Shown here: positions 7,954-17,195 of the stretch, in pieces
Numbering within the stretch: the first letter of the stretch is position 1
How the letters are laid out: the number at the start of each line of letters is the position of its first letter
Source of the DNA: Marinilabiliaceae bacterium JC040
GTDB lineage: Bacteria; Bacteroidota; Bacteroidia; Bacteroidales; Marinifilaceae
Reading direction: 5' to 3'
Assembly: GCA_022496785.1 (NCBI GenBank)
Contig: SNAP01000003.1
Span: 62,001 to 126,000, forward strand
Length of the DNA: 64,000 nt
Program-made: the position numbers and the translations under genes
Notes under the pieces: model-generated
The model's database searches: none
What the model saw: the letters and a program-made list of their open reading frames with translations, nothing else
What the model was told of the DNA's origin: nothing

Positions 7954-9141
7954 TTAGATATCTGCTTTTTTAACAAAAGTTTCAGTATTGAATTCATCAA
8001 GAATGATATTAAAAAATTCTTCTACCTCATTATAGATCTCTCCGTTTTTCATTTTATTCCAGAATTCATAATCTGTAAAGATATTTTCATTTACCACTTT
8101 ATGCTCTGGCCAATAAGAACTACTATCCCAATAATATTTCTTAAGAGTGTTATGTTTTACTATAGTTTCAAATCTTTTAGATTCAATATTATTATTTAAA
8201 ACTAAAATTCCATAATAAAAATAATTACCCTCAAAAGCAAAACCTATTCTATAATTATTCCAATTAGAAGGTTTAAAAGTAAATTCATTAATATCTGAGG
8301 AAATAATTTCTCCTTCTTTGTTTTCACATAAAGAAGCCATTTTATTATTTAACTGCTCTTGTAAATCTTCCATAGCCTCCTCAATATTATTATATACTGC
8401 AAGAGCACTTTCAAAATCTCCTTTTATTATTTCTTTTATATTTTTAGTATCATTCATATATAGTTCTCCTTTAAATTTTTTATTAAAATATAGTTCTACT
8501 TCTTTTAGAAAATATCTAAGTCTTTCAGATTCACATACAAGTTGAAATTCCTTAAAAATTGGAATAATCAAATCAGAATAATTAATACATTTTAGAGTAT
8601 TATTTTCTTCATTTTTTTTACAATCTTCTTTTGACATACTAATTTCTGATATCTTCTTCCCTTTTGGAGCTAGATATAACAAACAATAGTCATTATTTTC
8701 AAAATAATCACATACATCATTTTTTAAATATTCTAGATAATGATTCATCTGATTTTCTTGATCTTTAGTATTTAGATAAATCTTATTCTCGATACCTAAA
8801 GCTTTATTTACACGACCATTATTTTCAAAATATATTACAATATCTATTCTCCTATTTTCTTTTGTAGATTGTTCTCTGACTACAGACACATCTGTTACTT
8901 CACTTAAGTAACCTAACAGACCAATTTTTTTTAAAAATATTTTTAGAAATTTATCTCCCTGTCCATGTGTCTCATTAGGATCTAGAAAAAAAGCAATTAC
9001 ATCTGAAACTTTATTTTCGTCTATCTTAAACAAATCTAAAGCATAAAAGTCAGGAGATAATAAACTTCCATACTGTTTTCTAAATTTCTTATTGACATTT
9101 ATCTCTTCTTTTATATTAGAAAAGAAACTACTTATATCCAT
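7954..9141 (-). CDS. PD-(D/E)XK nuclease family protein (PDDEXK_4-like)
   Basis: A 395-residue soluble protein whose N-terminal 150 residues fit the PDDEXK_4 family (PF14281). It has D-V-I-A-F-F-L-D-P-N-E near residue 48, R-R-I-D-I-V-I near 96 (catalytic D), and G-I-E-N-K-I-Y near 115 (E-x-K), followed by Q-E-N-Q-M-N-H-Y-L-E-Y-L. These catalytic residues are intact. The C-terminal 200 residues are unassigned; they contain aromatic strands (N-Y-F-Y-Y-G-I-L-V-L) often seen in these proteins. It sits 12 bases ahead of mcrB in the same direction, so it is probably a further nuclease of the same defence operon. Standalone activity is possible. Confidence 0.8.
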   Translation of the reverse strand: MDISSFFSNIKEEINVNKKFRKQYGSLLSPDFYALDLFKIDENKVSDVIAFFLDPNETHGQGDKFLKIFLKKIGLLGYLSEVTDVSVVREQSTKENRRIDIVIYFENNGRVNKALGIENKIYLNTKDQENQMNHYLEYLKNDVCDYFENNDYCLLYLAPKGKKISEISMSKEDCKKNEENNTLKCINYSDLIIPIFKEFQLVCESERLRYFLKEVELYFNKKFKGELYMNDTKNIKEIIKGDFESALAVYNNIEEAMEDLQEQLNNKMASLCENKEGEIISSDINEFTFKPSNWNNYRIGFAFEGNYFYYGILVLNNNIESKRFETIVKHNTLKKYYWDSSSYWPEHKVVNENIFTDYEFWNKMKNGEIYNEVEEFFNIILDEFNTETFVKKADI

Positions 9142-9224
9142 AATTTATATAATTTATTATTAAGTCGCACAAGTTAATAAACATTTATCAAAAACATAAA
9201 TATATTGTCAAGAAACTAAAACCA

Positions 9225-10022
9225 CTAACAAAACAGCTTACCAATAACTGCACCCAATAAAATTGAAAGTAAATTAACCAGAATATTAAACCAACAATTA
9301 TCTTTAGATAATTCAAATAAACCTTGAAAAGATATTCCATAAACATCTTTCCATTTTGATTTTGATTTAAACTTTCCTTCAGCAACAAATCTTAAAATAT
9401 CTTCAAAAACTCCAACTTTGCATAAAGTAGATTGATGTAATTTTATAAATTCCTTATTTTCAAAAGCTTCAGCTTCAGTTTTTCCATTTAGCCAACCTTT
9501 AGGCTGTATATTATTCATTTGAATTACTGATTCTAATCTCGGATGCTCTGCGTATTCTTTTCCGTAAATATTAATTAACAGTCTGGATAAATCATATTTA
9601 TTTTCATCTTTCAAATCAAAAAATTTCACATGTAAAATTCTTGCCCTATGTTTTATAGCTTCAAACCCAAAATTAATATCTCTCATGTTCCAATGCACCC
9701 ATTTATATGACTTATATTCTTTTAGAAAGGAATAAAAATCCTTTAACATTTCCTTTTCAAGAATATCAAATTCCTGAACAATATTAGAATGATTTATCTC
9801 TTTTATTTCAGCGATTTTATGAATTGAAAAGGATTTTGTTTGTCCTGTTTGTAAAAATCTAACTGCTATTGAAGTTATTCTAGGTGTTTTCCCATCTTTA
9901 ATATCATTAAAGCTTTCGCATGAATAATGAATTATTAATACATTAGAATCATTATCACATAACGCACAAATCTTTTCTTTAGCATCTTTAAATATCTTGA
10001 TTTTTCTTTTGGTTCTACTCAT
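9225..10022 (-). CDS. membrane-anchored accessory protein of unknown function, possibly RNase H-fold
   Basis: A 265-residue protein. The body carries unusual, apparently conserved-looking strings: I-H-Y-S-C-E-S-F near residue 30, W-V-H-W-N-M-R-D-I-N-F-G-F near 108, H-P-R-L-E-S near 159, and L-H-Q-S-T-L-C-K-V near 195. Strand-rich start, a central aspartate after W-N, and a late H...D pair recall DEDD/RNase H-fold exonucleases, but the first D-x-E motif is absent, so this is only a guess. The last 20 residues form one transmembrane helix (N-I-L-V-N-L-L-S-I-L-L-G-A-V-I-G). It lies 24 bases after the HEPN gene in the same direction. Confidence 0.65.
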   Translation of the reverse strand: MSRTKRKIKIFKDAKEKICALCDNDSNVLIIHYSCESFNDIKDGKTPRITSIAVRFLQTGQTKSFSIHKIAEIKEINHSNIVQEFDILEKEMLKDFYSFLKEYKSYKWVHWNMRDINFGFEAIKHRARILHVKFFDLKDENKYDLSRLLINIYGKEYAEHPRLESVIQMNNIQPKGWLNGKTEAEAFENKEFIKLHQSTLCKVGVFEDILRFVAEGKFKSKSKWKDVYGISFQGLFELSKDNCWFNILVNLLSILLGAVIGKLFC

Positions 10023-10046
10023 GTTATATTAATAATTTAATAGGAT

Positions 10047-10610
10047 TTACTTCTTACTTAAGTTTCTCAAGAAAAAATCATATTCAGATATATTATTAAA
10101 TTTAAACAAATCCTTAATATTCAATTTTGATTTTTGATAAGAATTTCTTGCAAAACCATCATAACCTATATTTTCTAGCATAATCTCAGATATCTTTCTA
10201 CACCATCTCATAATAAATTCAACTATATCAATTAATTCTGATCTTGTAATTCCTTTGTCAGAGATTTGACCATGAAATATTTTATTTCTCACTATTTTCA
10301 TTTTTTCCATTTTTAAATAATCATTATCAAAAGAATCGCCATATTGATTTTTTAGTAGATTATCAGATAATATGTTTACACCTAAAACAAAATGATTAAA
10401 GTATAATTTTCTATTTTTTGCAAGTAAACACCTCAATTCATTAACATCTTTTTTATTAAAATTTTGATATACAAGAAATGTAAATATTTTTCTCATTTGA
10501 CGCTCAGATTTAATTAAAGATAATACAAAGGCGTCAACACCCTTTACTTCACTATTTGAATTCAAAATTAATTTTACAGTCTCAAATTCATTTTCATAAT
10601 TATGTCCCAT
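10047..10610 (-). CDS. HEPN-type protein, putative RNase
   Basis: A 187-residue all-helical protein. Residues 108-113 read R-N-K-I-F-H, the R-x(4)-H motif of HEPN ribonucleases, inside the expected helix (M-K-I-V-R-N-K-I-F-H-G). Family knowledge: HEPN proteins act as RNA-cleaving toxins or effectors in many abortive-infection and toxin-antitoxin systems. There is no signal peptide and no membrane segment. It lies between the SF1 helicase gene (71-base gap) and the membrane-anchored protein gene (24-base gap), all minus strand. The family call rests on the motif and helical layout only; no obvious nucleotidyltransferase antitoxin partner is adjacent. Confidence 0.7.
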   Translation of the reverse strand: MGHNYENEFETVKLILNSNSEVKGVDAFVLSLIKSERQMRKIFTFLVYQNFNKKDVNELRCLLAKNRKLYFNHFVLGVNILSDNLLKNQYGDSFDNDYLKMEKMKIVRNKIFHGQISDKGITRSELIDIVEFIMRWCRKISEIMLENIGYDGFARNSYQKSKLNIKDLFKFNNISEYDFFLRNLSKK

Positions 10611-10681
10611 TTATATATATTGTTTATTTATAATGCTTGTTTTCATTTTTCTCTTGCAAATTATTTAATTTTAAATTGTAA

Positions 10682-12373
10682 TTAAATATTACTGATTTCA
10701 TATATGTAATTGATTGATTCAAAATATTTCACAACTTTATTATCATATAAATTTTTAACAATTAATTCATCTGTTATGATTATAGTATACATCCTTGCTC
10801 TACTAGTTGCTACATTAAATAAATGCTCTTCACATGTGTATAAATATTTCTCATTTGGAATAAAATAAATACATACATCACATGTTTCACCTTGAATACG
10901 AGATACTGTATCTATATGTAAATTCTTATTATCTAATTTTCTATTATAAAGTTCATAATTGATTTTTTGAATTGTATTTTTAAAATAAGATAATATTGAA
11001 ATCTTAAATTTTTTAAATATTTCATTAGAATAAAATTCTGTTATTAATTTAATTATAAAACTAATTCCAGACTTTGGGACTTTTCCCTTTTCTAAATTTT
11101 GTTTTACCCATATAGTTCCACCATCTTCTGGAAACAGATATCCAATATTAGATAAACTCATGAATTTATCATACTTATAGATATATTCTAGAGATTTTAA
11201 AGGTTCTGGATAAAATATAGACGTTAATCTTGCATTATCCTTTGACAGTCTATGAGTATATGTTAAAATATATGAAGGAATTGATTCGTATTTAAGTAAA
11301 CTTTCTAAACCATATAAATAATCATAATCACGAAAATCTAGATCATCAGAATTTTGTGTCAAAATTGGAGGTAATTGATGATTATCACCAACAAAAACAA
11401 CTATTTGCCCAAAATCCATAACCATTTCTAAGAATGCTAAAAAAGCTTGACTTGCTTCATCTACAACTATTACATCATATATATTTTCTAATATTTTATT
11501 TCGATTTTCTGCAACATTATAAAATGAAACTAAGTGCAATTTATTTTTTTGAGGATAAATGGATTTTAGATCTAATAATTTAGTATAGTAGTTCTTTTCT
11601 TCTAGAGATAAATTTGATTTATAAATATTTCCAACTTCCATTTCATGCGCTAATGGAGCTTTACTTGCCAATTCTAACAAAGCTTTATTAGTTAAAGCTG
11701 TTGCTAATACAGAAGCACCTTCATTTAAATATGCTGCTATTAATTCTGATATTAAGTACGATTTTCCTGTTCCAGGTGGCCCTAAAATTATTATTTTATT
11801 ATTTAGTACTAATTGAGATTTTATTTTTAAACTAATTGAATTCTTATTATTTAAAGGAATGGGCCTAAAATTATTTTTTGTAATTTTAGAAATATCTAAA
11901 GCTTCTTTCTTATAAGTTAATAAAGCTTTTACATATTCAATTGGGGGTTTATTAGGTCCTAAAATAACTAAACATCCTTTTTTTAAATCTTTTATAAAAC
12001 TTTCATTTACATTCGAAAATGCAACTAAAGAGAAATCAGAATCTATTTGTTCATACCATAAAGACCTAACTTCTGAATTATTTGAATTCTTACTAAGAAG
12101 TTCAAAATAGTTTAGATAATTCCAATTTCTATAATCAGCATAGAAACTATATTTAGAGCTAATAATAAACCCTAAATAATAATCATTTTTTCGAGGTAAC
12201 GACCTACTTGTTCTCATTTGTAATAATAATTGTCCTTTAGTAAGTCCAATATATTTACCTATAAATATTTCATTAGATTTTAATAAAGAAACTGCTCTTT
12301 GTTGCAGTTTCTTTCTGTAGATATCTATTATTGATTTATATTCTCTTGATAGAAATAAATAATGTAAATTCAT
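10682..12373 (-). CDS. SF1 (UPF1/Dna2-like) helicase
   Basis: A 563-residue superfamily 1 helicase. Motif I L-G-P-P-G-T-G-K-S lies near residue 196, motif II V-V-D-E-A-S-Q-A near 303, motif III G-D-N-H-Q-L-P-P near 334, motif V S-R-I-Q-G-E-T near 490 and motif VI N-V-A-T-S-R-A-R near 520. D-E-A-S and the order place it with UPF1/Dna2/IGHMBP2-type 5'-3' enzymes acting on RNA or DNA. The first 180 residues are an unassigned, OB-like domain. No fused nuclease is seen. Its ATG overlaps the stop of the giant ATPase gene by one base (TAATG), indicating coupled translation and a functional pair. Confidence 0.88.
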   Translation of the reverse strand: MNLHYLFLSREYKSIIDIYRKKLQQRAVSLLKSNEIFIGKYIGLTKGQLLLQMRTSRSLPRKNDYYLGFIISSKYSFYADYRNWNYLNYFELLSKNSNNSEVRSLWYEQIDSDFSLVAFSNVNESFIKDLKKGCLVILGPNKPPIEYVKALLTYKKEALDISKITKNNFRPIPLNNKNSISLKIKSQLVLNNKIIILGPPGTGKSYLISELIAAYLNEGASVLATALTNKALLELASKAPLAHEMEVGNIYKSNLSLEEKNYYTKLLDLKSIYPQKNKLHLVSFYNVAENRNKILENIYDVIVVDEASQAFLAFLEMVMDFGQIVVFVGDNHQLPPILTQNSDDLDFRDYDYLYGLESLLKYESIPSYILTYTHRLSKDNARLTSIFYPEPLKSLEYIYKYDKFMSLSNIGYLFPEDGGTIWVKQNLEKGKVPKSGISFIIKLITEFYSNEIFKKFKISILSYFKNTIQKINYELYNRKLDNKNLHIDTVSRIQGETCDVCIYFIPNEKYLYTCEEHLFNVATSRARMYTIIITDELIVKNLYDNKVVKYFESINYIYEISNI

Positions 12374-15300
12374 TATAACTGATCTAGAGAATCCACCATT
12401 GAAACACCTTCATAGTTTTTATTTCTTAAGAAAATTGTTTCAATATCATAAATAGAATTTTCTGTTACATTCGGAATCTGTATCTTTACGCCTTTAACTC
12501 TATTCTCATAAAATATATTTATAAAATCCGATAAGCTTTTCTTCGAAGAAAAAGCTTCTAACGAAAACTCAATATGAAACTTTTTATTTTCATTCAAAAG
12601 ATTCTCAAAATTAACATATCTAATTCCTAAATCATCACTCCATAATATAAAGAGAGAATTTTCTTTATCAAGCTGATTCCATTCATTAGGCTTAATATTT
12701 AATTCGAAGGATGAATTTTGATAACTTTTAATAACCATAGGATATTCTTTACCATTTTTATATACACCATTTACTACAGAACCATTATATGATTCTTTAA
12801 ATATATAACCTTCATCTTCTAATATTTTTTTTACACTGCGATATGCATCTTTATTATATTGATATCTTTCATTTTTTGATAAATCTGTATAATTTGAATA
12901 TGTAGGAGCATCATCATAATCTAAGAAACGTTTTTTAAATGCTTCAAAACTAGATATTCCTTTATCTTTTAAGTAATCTAAAATACTTTCTAATTCATTA
13001 TTTATCACATATCTATTAGAAGTACTATTCTTCTCTATACCATTAGAAATATTAGTTTCAATCTTTTGTTGTATTGATAAAATCTTTTCTTTACAATCTT
13101 CTGAAATTTTAATATCCTTATCATCAAAATATAATTGAATTTCATTAAAATCATCTTCTTGTAACAGAAATAAAAACAATTCTTTAATATCCAAATCAAT
13201 TTTCTTATTATAAAAATACGGTAATAACTCATTTGAAACATTTAATAGAATTCTTTTAGACGACAAATTTCCACAATAAAAAAATTCCTTAGTATCTTTA
13301 TTTAGATAAGATTTTGAAGAATTAATTTTCTTATCCTTTAAATAATAATTTATAGACTCCGCTTTATTAATTTGTAAATATTCTAATTCATTTTCCAAAC
13401 TTGAATATATTGAATTAAATCCTTTTGCAAATTTCATATCTATATACTGAACTAAATACGGTAATATCGAAAAAAGTTTTCTTTTTAAAATATTATCATT
13501 ACTAGGATTTATATATTTTATATCAAAATCACTTGATCTATAAATTTTCACTCCTAAAATATCTAAAAAATTCAGAGCTGTTTCCTTATCAATATCTTTT
13601 ATTGATAATTGAATCATTTTATCATTATTAATTTCCGGAATATCAAGGAAAAAATTAAGATTAGATGCATAATCAAAAGTTTCTGTCGATGTTAAAATTT
13701 TATTATTTAATGCCCATTCTTGTATTTCTTCAAAATTATTAGAATAATCACTTATGATTTTATTATATATATTTTGAACGATTTCTCTTCTTTTTAATTT
13801 ATCTTTACATTCCTTTTCAATACTTATTTTTTCTAAAATAGATAGATAATCTTTTAACTCTAAATTTTGCTTTAAGCCTAAATAATTTGCCCATTTATCA
13901 GAAATAGGATTTTCTATATCAAAAATAGGTATATAATTTTCACCAAATTGTTTAATATCATCTGTATTTCTAAACACATTTTTAGCTATTTCACATGAAC
14001 CTAATGAAGTTGGAATAATTTTCTTAGTTTTTATAAGCCAAGAAAAGTATTTCTCATGTAATTCTTCTGAATCCTCATAAAAACCTCTTTTCCCTTCAGC
14101 ATAATCATAACAATCAATAATATTTTGTACATCTTGATTTAAGGTAACTCCCCATATATATTTAGAAAATTCTATTTCATTTGCTAAATGTATATAAGGA
14201 ACTGTACACACATTATATCTAGAAAAACTAATATAATATATAGAACCATTTCTACTAGGATACTCATTAATTCCTCTTCGGTATAAATTAATATATTCCT
14301 GATCAATAATATTAGTATCTTCATTTGAAAATCTACCCACTGAAATTCTTCTTAAATCAAGAGATTCCTGAACACCAATTTTAACAAATAAAGATTTCCA
14401 ATCACTTATAACATCACCATCTCTAATATATTCTTCAGATACATACATTGAACTTTTAAAGTAATTCTCCAACTCAAATTGAGGTTGATATTTATTTGAA
14501 AGATAAGCATCTTGGGCTCTTATAAGTTCACCATTTGTTGTTAATATCTTAATCTTTCCTAAATATTTAAGAGTTTCATCTGATAATTTATTATTTCTAA
14601 TGGTATTAAAGATGAATCTACCTATTTCGATTGCATTTGATTTATTAATATAGTTAGAATTTCCTAATAATGTTTTTTCAATAAAAGAAACATCAGTTTT
14701 ATATTTAAGACCTAAGATTTCTAACCATTCTTCTATTTTAGATTCTTGTGATATTTTTTCTGCAATTTGATCATTAATATATGAAACTTTGGTATCATTT
14801 TCTTCGTTATCATCTAATGACTTAAAATATAATTCATTAGGAGATTTTAATCTTCTATCTTGATTAAAAATAAATTCTATTTCACTGAAATAATAAATCC
14901 ATTCTCTTTTTTTATCTTCATTATGTAATTCAACATATTGGTTATATAAGAATAATATTAATTGAAAATTATCTCTCAAGCTATGATTTTCCTTAAATAT
15001 ATCCGAACGAAAAAAATCTTTTAAATCTTTTACTTCAAATATTTTAAATTCTAATTCATTCTGCTCTTCTAGCTCTTTACGGAATTGTATTAAACCTTCT
15101 TCTTTATAAACATCATTATCTGAATTTAAATAAGTAAGTAATAAATGTTTATCTATATTTTTACTGATTGTTGTATAATCAATTACTATTTCTTCTACTT
15201 TTAATAGTTTTCTCTCATCATTTAAAATAAAAGGAATTTCAGATTTTGAATAATTTAAACCTTGTAAATATGATCTTTTAAGTTTAGAAGAAATAATTAT

Positions 15301-16440
15301 ACTTTCTTTTGGTAAAATAGATAAATAATTTGGTCTATATTTAGTAAAAGCAAGTTCTGCCATCCATTCTATAGCAACTGAGGGAATTTTACTAATTAGC
15401 CAATTATTCCAAGATGATTCATCATGTAATTTTTGTCTTCCTGCATCTGTTAAAAAATTTCCATTAACTAAGAAATTGAAATTACAATTAACTGAAGTAG
15501 GTAAATAAGTATATAATAATCTATCATCACTAGCTATATCAACTATTGAATCACCATCAACTTGTACTGCAAGTACTAGTTCAGTTGATTCAGAATTCTG
15601 TAATTTCTCAGGACATTTATTGTCATCTAATAGCTTTTGTCTTGTAGATTCAGGAATAGTTAATTCAGATTTTTTTAAAATCCATGAAGAACGTTTTACT
15701 TGGTTTACAAATAAATCTATCTTATCACTAGCATTGCTTTTATTTATAATCAACTTCTCACTACCTACAAACTTAATTTCAGTAACATTTCTTAAAAACA
15801 ATAAAAGTTCTGGTTTAGAAAGTAGATTAAGAATTTCTTCTTCTATTTCATACAAATTATTATACTTTAAAGTAGTAGATACTTTATATTTACTAGATGT
15901 ATTTAATAGTTCATTAGGAATTTCTTTCTCAATAACTTCAAAAGGAATTATTTGCCAAGGCATAGAAAATATTCTATCTCTACTCCTTTCAAAAGAATCT
16001 CTTGTTTCTGAATCCCATTTCCAAAAATCATTTGCCTTATTCTTATCAAATTTAATTAATATATTCTCAGATCTTACATATACAAGATCTGATTTCCCAA
16101 AAACAGATTTGAAACCAATACCTTTATACCCTGTTTTTGTAGCATCTTTACGCTTAGTTCCGTTACCTACACCACAAAGCCCTCTCATATCTCTTTCTGA
16201 AAAAGGTTTACCTGAATGAGATAATATTAAATAATTATTTATTAACTTAATCTCAATCTCTACATTCTGTGAGTCAGAAACAGAATCATCTGCATTCTGA
16301 ATTAATTCGTATATAAATCTTTGACTTTCAGAATAAATATCTGATGAAAGTTTGTCAAGAGAATCTGCTTGGTTTACTGCTTGAGCAGGATTATTATAAT
16401 CAGTGTTCTCTTCTCTAATACTTGCAATAATTTTTTTCAT
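12373..16440 (-). CDS. giant sacsin-type HSP90-like (GHKL) ATPase
   Basis: A 1355-residue soluble protein. The N-terminal ATPase domain shows the N-box E-L-I-Q-N-A-D-D (E45, N49), a G1-like H-S-G-K-P-F at 75-80 and a glycine lid G-Y-K-G-I-G-F-K-S at 104-112. This is the sacsin/NO VEIN variant of the GHKL fold. A long alpha/beta middle without recognised domains follows. Near residue 1200-1300 lies a NO VEIN-like end (M-V-I-K-S, then K-P-N-E-W), where the E-x-K of active PD-(D/E)XK proteins reads V-I-K, so nuclease activity is doubtful. ATG 16440 is preferred over 16506: the promoter elements lie at 16477-16506 and the family starts near it. First gene of the operon, coupled to the helicase. 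Confidence 0.88.
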   Translation of the reverse strand: MKKIIASIREENTDYNNPAQAVNQADSLDKLSSDIYSESQRFIYELIQNADDSVSDSQNVEIEIKLINNYLILSHSGKPFSERDMRGLCGVGNGTKRKDATKTGYKGIGFKSVFGKSDLVYVRSENILIKFDKNKANDFWKWDSETRDSFERSRDRIFSMPWQIIPFEVIEKEIPNELLNTSSKYKVSTTLKYNNLYEIEEEILNLLSKPELLLFLRNVTEIKFVGSEKLIINKSNASDKIDLFVNQVKRSSWILKKSELTIPESTRQKLLDDNKCPEKLQNSESTELVLAVQVDGDSIVDIASDDRLLYTYLPTSVNCNFNFLVNGNFLTDAGRQKLHDESSWNNWLISKIPSVAIEWMAELAFTKYRPNYLSILPKESIIISSKLKRSYLQGLNYSKSEIPFILNDERKLLKVEEIVIDYTTISKNIDKHLLLTYLNSDNDVYKEEGLIQFRKELEEQNELEFKIFEVKDLKDFFRSDIFKENHSLRDNFQLILFLYNQYVELHNEDKKREWIYYFSEIEFIFNQDRRLKSPNELYFKSLDDNEENDTKVSYINDQIAEKISQESKIEEWLEILGLKYKTDVSFIEKTLLGNSNYINKSNAIEIGRFIFNTIRNNKLSDETLKYLGKIKILTTNGELIRAQDAYLSNKYQPQFELENYFKSSMYVSEEYIRDGDVISDWKSLFVKIGVQESLDLRRISVGRFSNEDTNIIDQEYINLYRRGINEYPSRNGSIYYISFSRYNVCTVPYIHLANEIEFSKYIWGVTLNQDVQNIIDCYDYAEGKRGFYEDSEELHEKYFSWLIKTKKIIPTSLGSCEIAKNVFRNTDDIKQFGENYIPIFDIENPISDKWANYLGLKQNLELKDYLSILEKISIEKECKDKLKRREIVQNIYNKIISDYSNNFEEIQEWALNNKILTSTETFDYASNLNFFLDIPEINNDKMIQLSIKDIDKETALNFLDILGVKIYRSSDFDIKYINPSNDNILKRKLFSILPYLVQYIDMKFAKGFNSIYSSLENELEYLQINKAESINYYLKDKKINSSKSYLNKDTKEFFYCGNLSSKRILLNVSNELLPYFYNKKIDLDIKELFLFLLQEDDFNEIQLYFDDKDIKISEDCKEKILSIQQKIETNISNGIEKNSTSNRYVINNELESILDYLKDKGISSFEAFKKRFLDYDDAPTYSNYTDLSKNERYQYNKDAYRSVKKILEDEGYIFKESYNGSVVNGVYKNGKEYPMVIKSYQNSSFELNIKPNEWNQLDKENSLFILWSDDLGIRYVNFENLLNENKKFHIEFSLEAFSSKKSLSDFINIFYENRVKGVKIQIPNVTENSIYDIETIFLRNKNYEGVSMVDSLDQL

Positions 16441-16476
16441 TGAATTGTTATATGTGTTATTTAATTTTACAACACA

Positions 16477-16506
16477 CAAATTTATTACATTTATCAAAAG
16501 AATCAA
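16477..16506 (-). promoter_or_regulatory. Bacteroidetes-type promoter of the defence operon
   Basis: On the minus strand a -33 TTG (16504-16506) is separated by exactly 19 bases from TAAATTTG (16477-16484), a perfect TAnnTTTG. The expected start of transcription is near 16470, leaving a leader of about 30 bases before the ATG at 16440. No comparable promoter was seen between the seven genes. Confidence 0.6.
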
Positions 16507-16570
16507 TTAATTTGTCAAATATATCTCAGCTTTGTAATAAAATAATTTATTACTATTATATTTAAACAAA

Positions 16571-16605
16571 AAGTCCACTAAAACATTACTTATTTTAGTA
16601 GACTT
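16571..16605. terminator. terminator-like hairpin
   Basis: Arms aagtccactaaaa and ttttagtagactt form a 13-bp stem with one wobble pair and a 9-base loop. On the plus strand it is followed by a partly T-rich run. It insulates the defence operon promoter from the decayed region to its right. Confidence 0.55.
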
Positions 16606-16951
16606 CTATTTTTATAATATTAGAAATTGAATTTTATATCTAATAATTTATAGCGTAATGCTTAACATCTTTAATAGAACATGCTTTTATCATTGTACTT
16701 CTTATTTCAGCAAAATATTTTTCACCTTATTAAATTTTTTCTTTTTCTTTATCTCTTTTATTTTAAGATACAGAACTAAAACGTTGTACCCCTCTCGGAC
16801 TTCCATTAAAACTTTTATTTTAAATATTTTTATAAATATCACTTAGTACATTCCTTTTGTAATATTCTTCAATAATGTCATTTATATGTATAGAATACTT
16901 ATTTTAAGTTAACGACTTGTATTAATTTGAGATTTTTCACTATTTGCATCT

Positions 16952-17107
16952 CTAACTAAAATCCTTAATTTGTATTCCATGTAATTTAGCTATTCTAGGA
17001 TATGAGATATCTTTGCTGTACAATCTTCTTGTTTCTTGAATTAATATTTGTTTATTATTGGAAATAATAATTTTTTGAAGTGTTGCCAATTTATTATTTC
17101 TATTTCC
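16952..17107 (-). pseudogene. decayed frame with helix-turn-helix-like sequence
   Basis: A 51-codon frame without a start, closed by a stop on each side. It includes E-T-R-R-L-Y-S-K-D-I-S-Y-P-R-I-A-K-L-H-G-I, the pattern of DNA-binding helix-turn-helix segments in resolvases and transposases (R-x-L-Y-x-x-G-x-S-x-x-x-I-A-x-x-x-G-I). It may be the relic of a mobile-element recombinase; the match is weak and short. Confidence 0.3.
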
Positions 17108-17155
17108 TCAATTTTTTTTATTATTTAGTTTATATGTTTTTTTTAATAGAACTAG

Positions 17156-17195
17156 AACTCTCTCTAACAAAGAAAAAACTTTGCCAGAGAGAGTT
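17156..17195. other. strong hairpin downstream of the HNH gene
   Basis: Outer arms aactctctct (17156-17165) and agagagagtt (17186-17195) with an inner caaag/ctttg stem. It could end transcription of the HNH gene, but no T-run follows on either strand, so the role is uncertain. Confidence 0.45.

Noticed and set aside
9188-9388. 66-codon minus-strand frame with hydrophobic sequence
   Set aside because: Overlaps the end of the better supported gene at 9225-10022 in another frame; the hydrophobicity mirrors that gene's membrane tail.
15620-16219. 199-codon plus-strand frame opposite the giant ATPase
   Set aside because: Shadow of the opposite strand; the ATPase motifs prove the minus-strand reading.
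16658-16846. 62-codon plus-strand frame
   Set aside because: Phe-rich, low-complexity, no recognisable start region or homologous pattern; lies in a decayed stretch.
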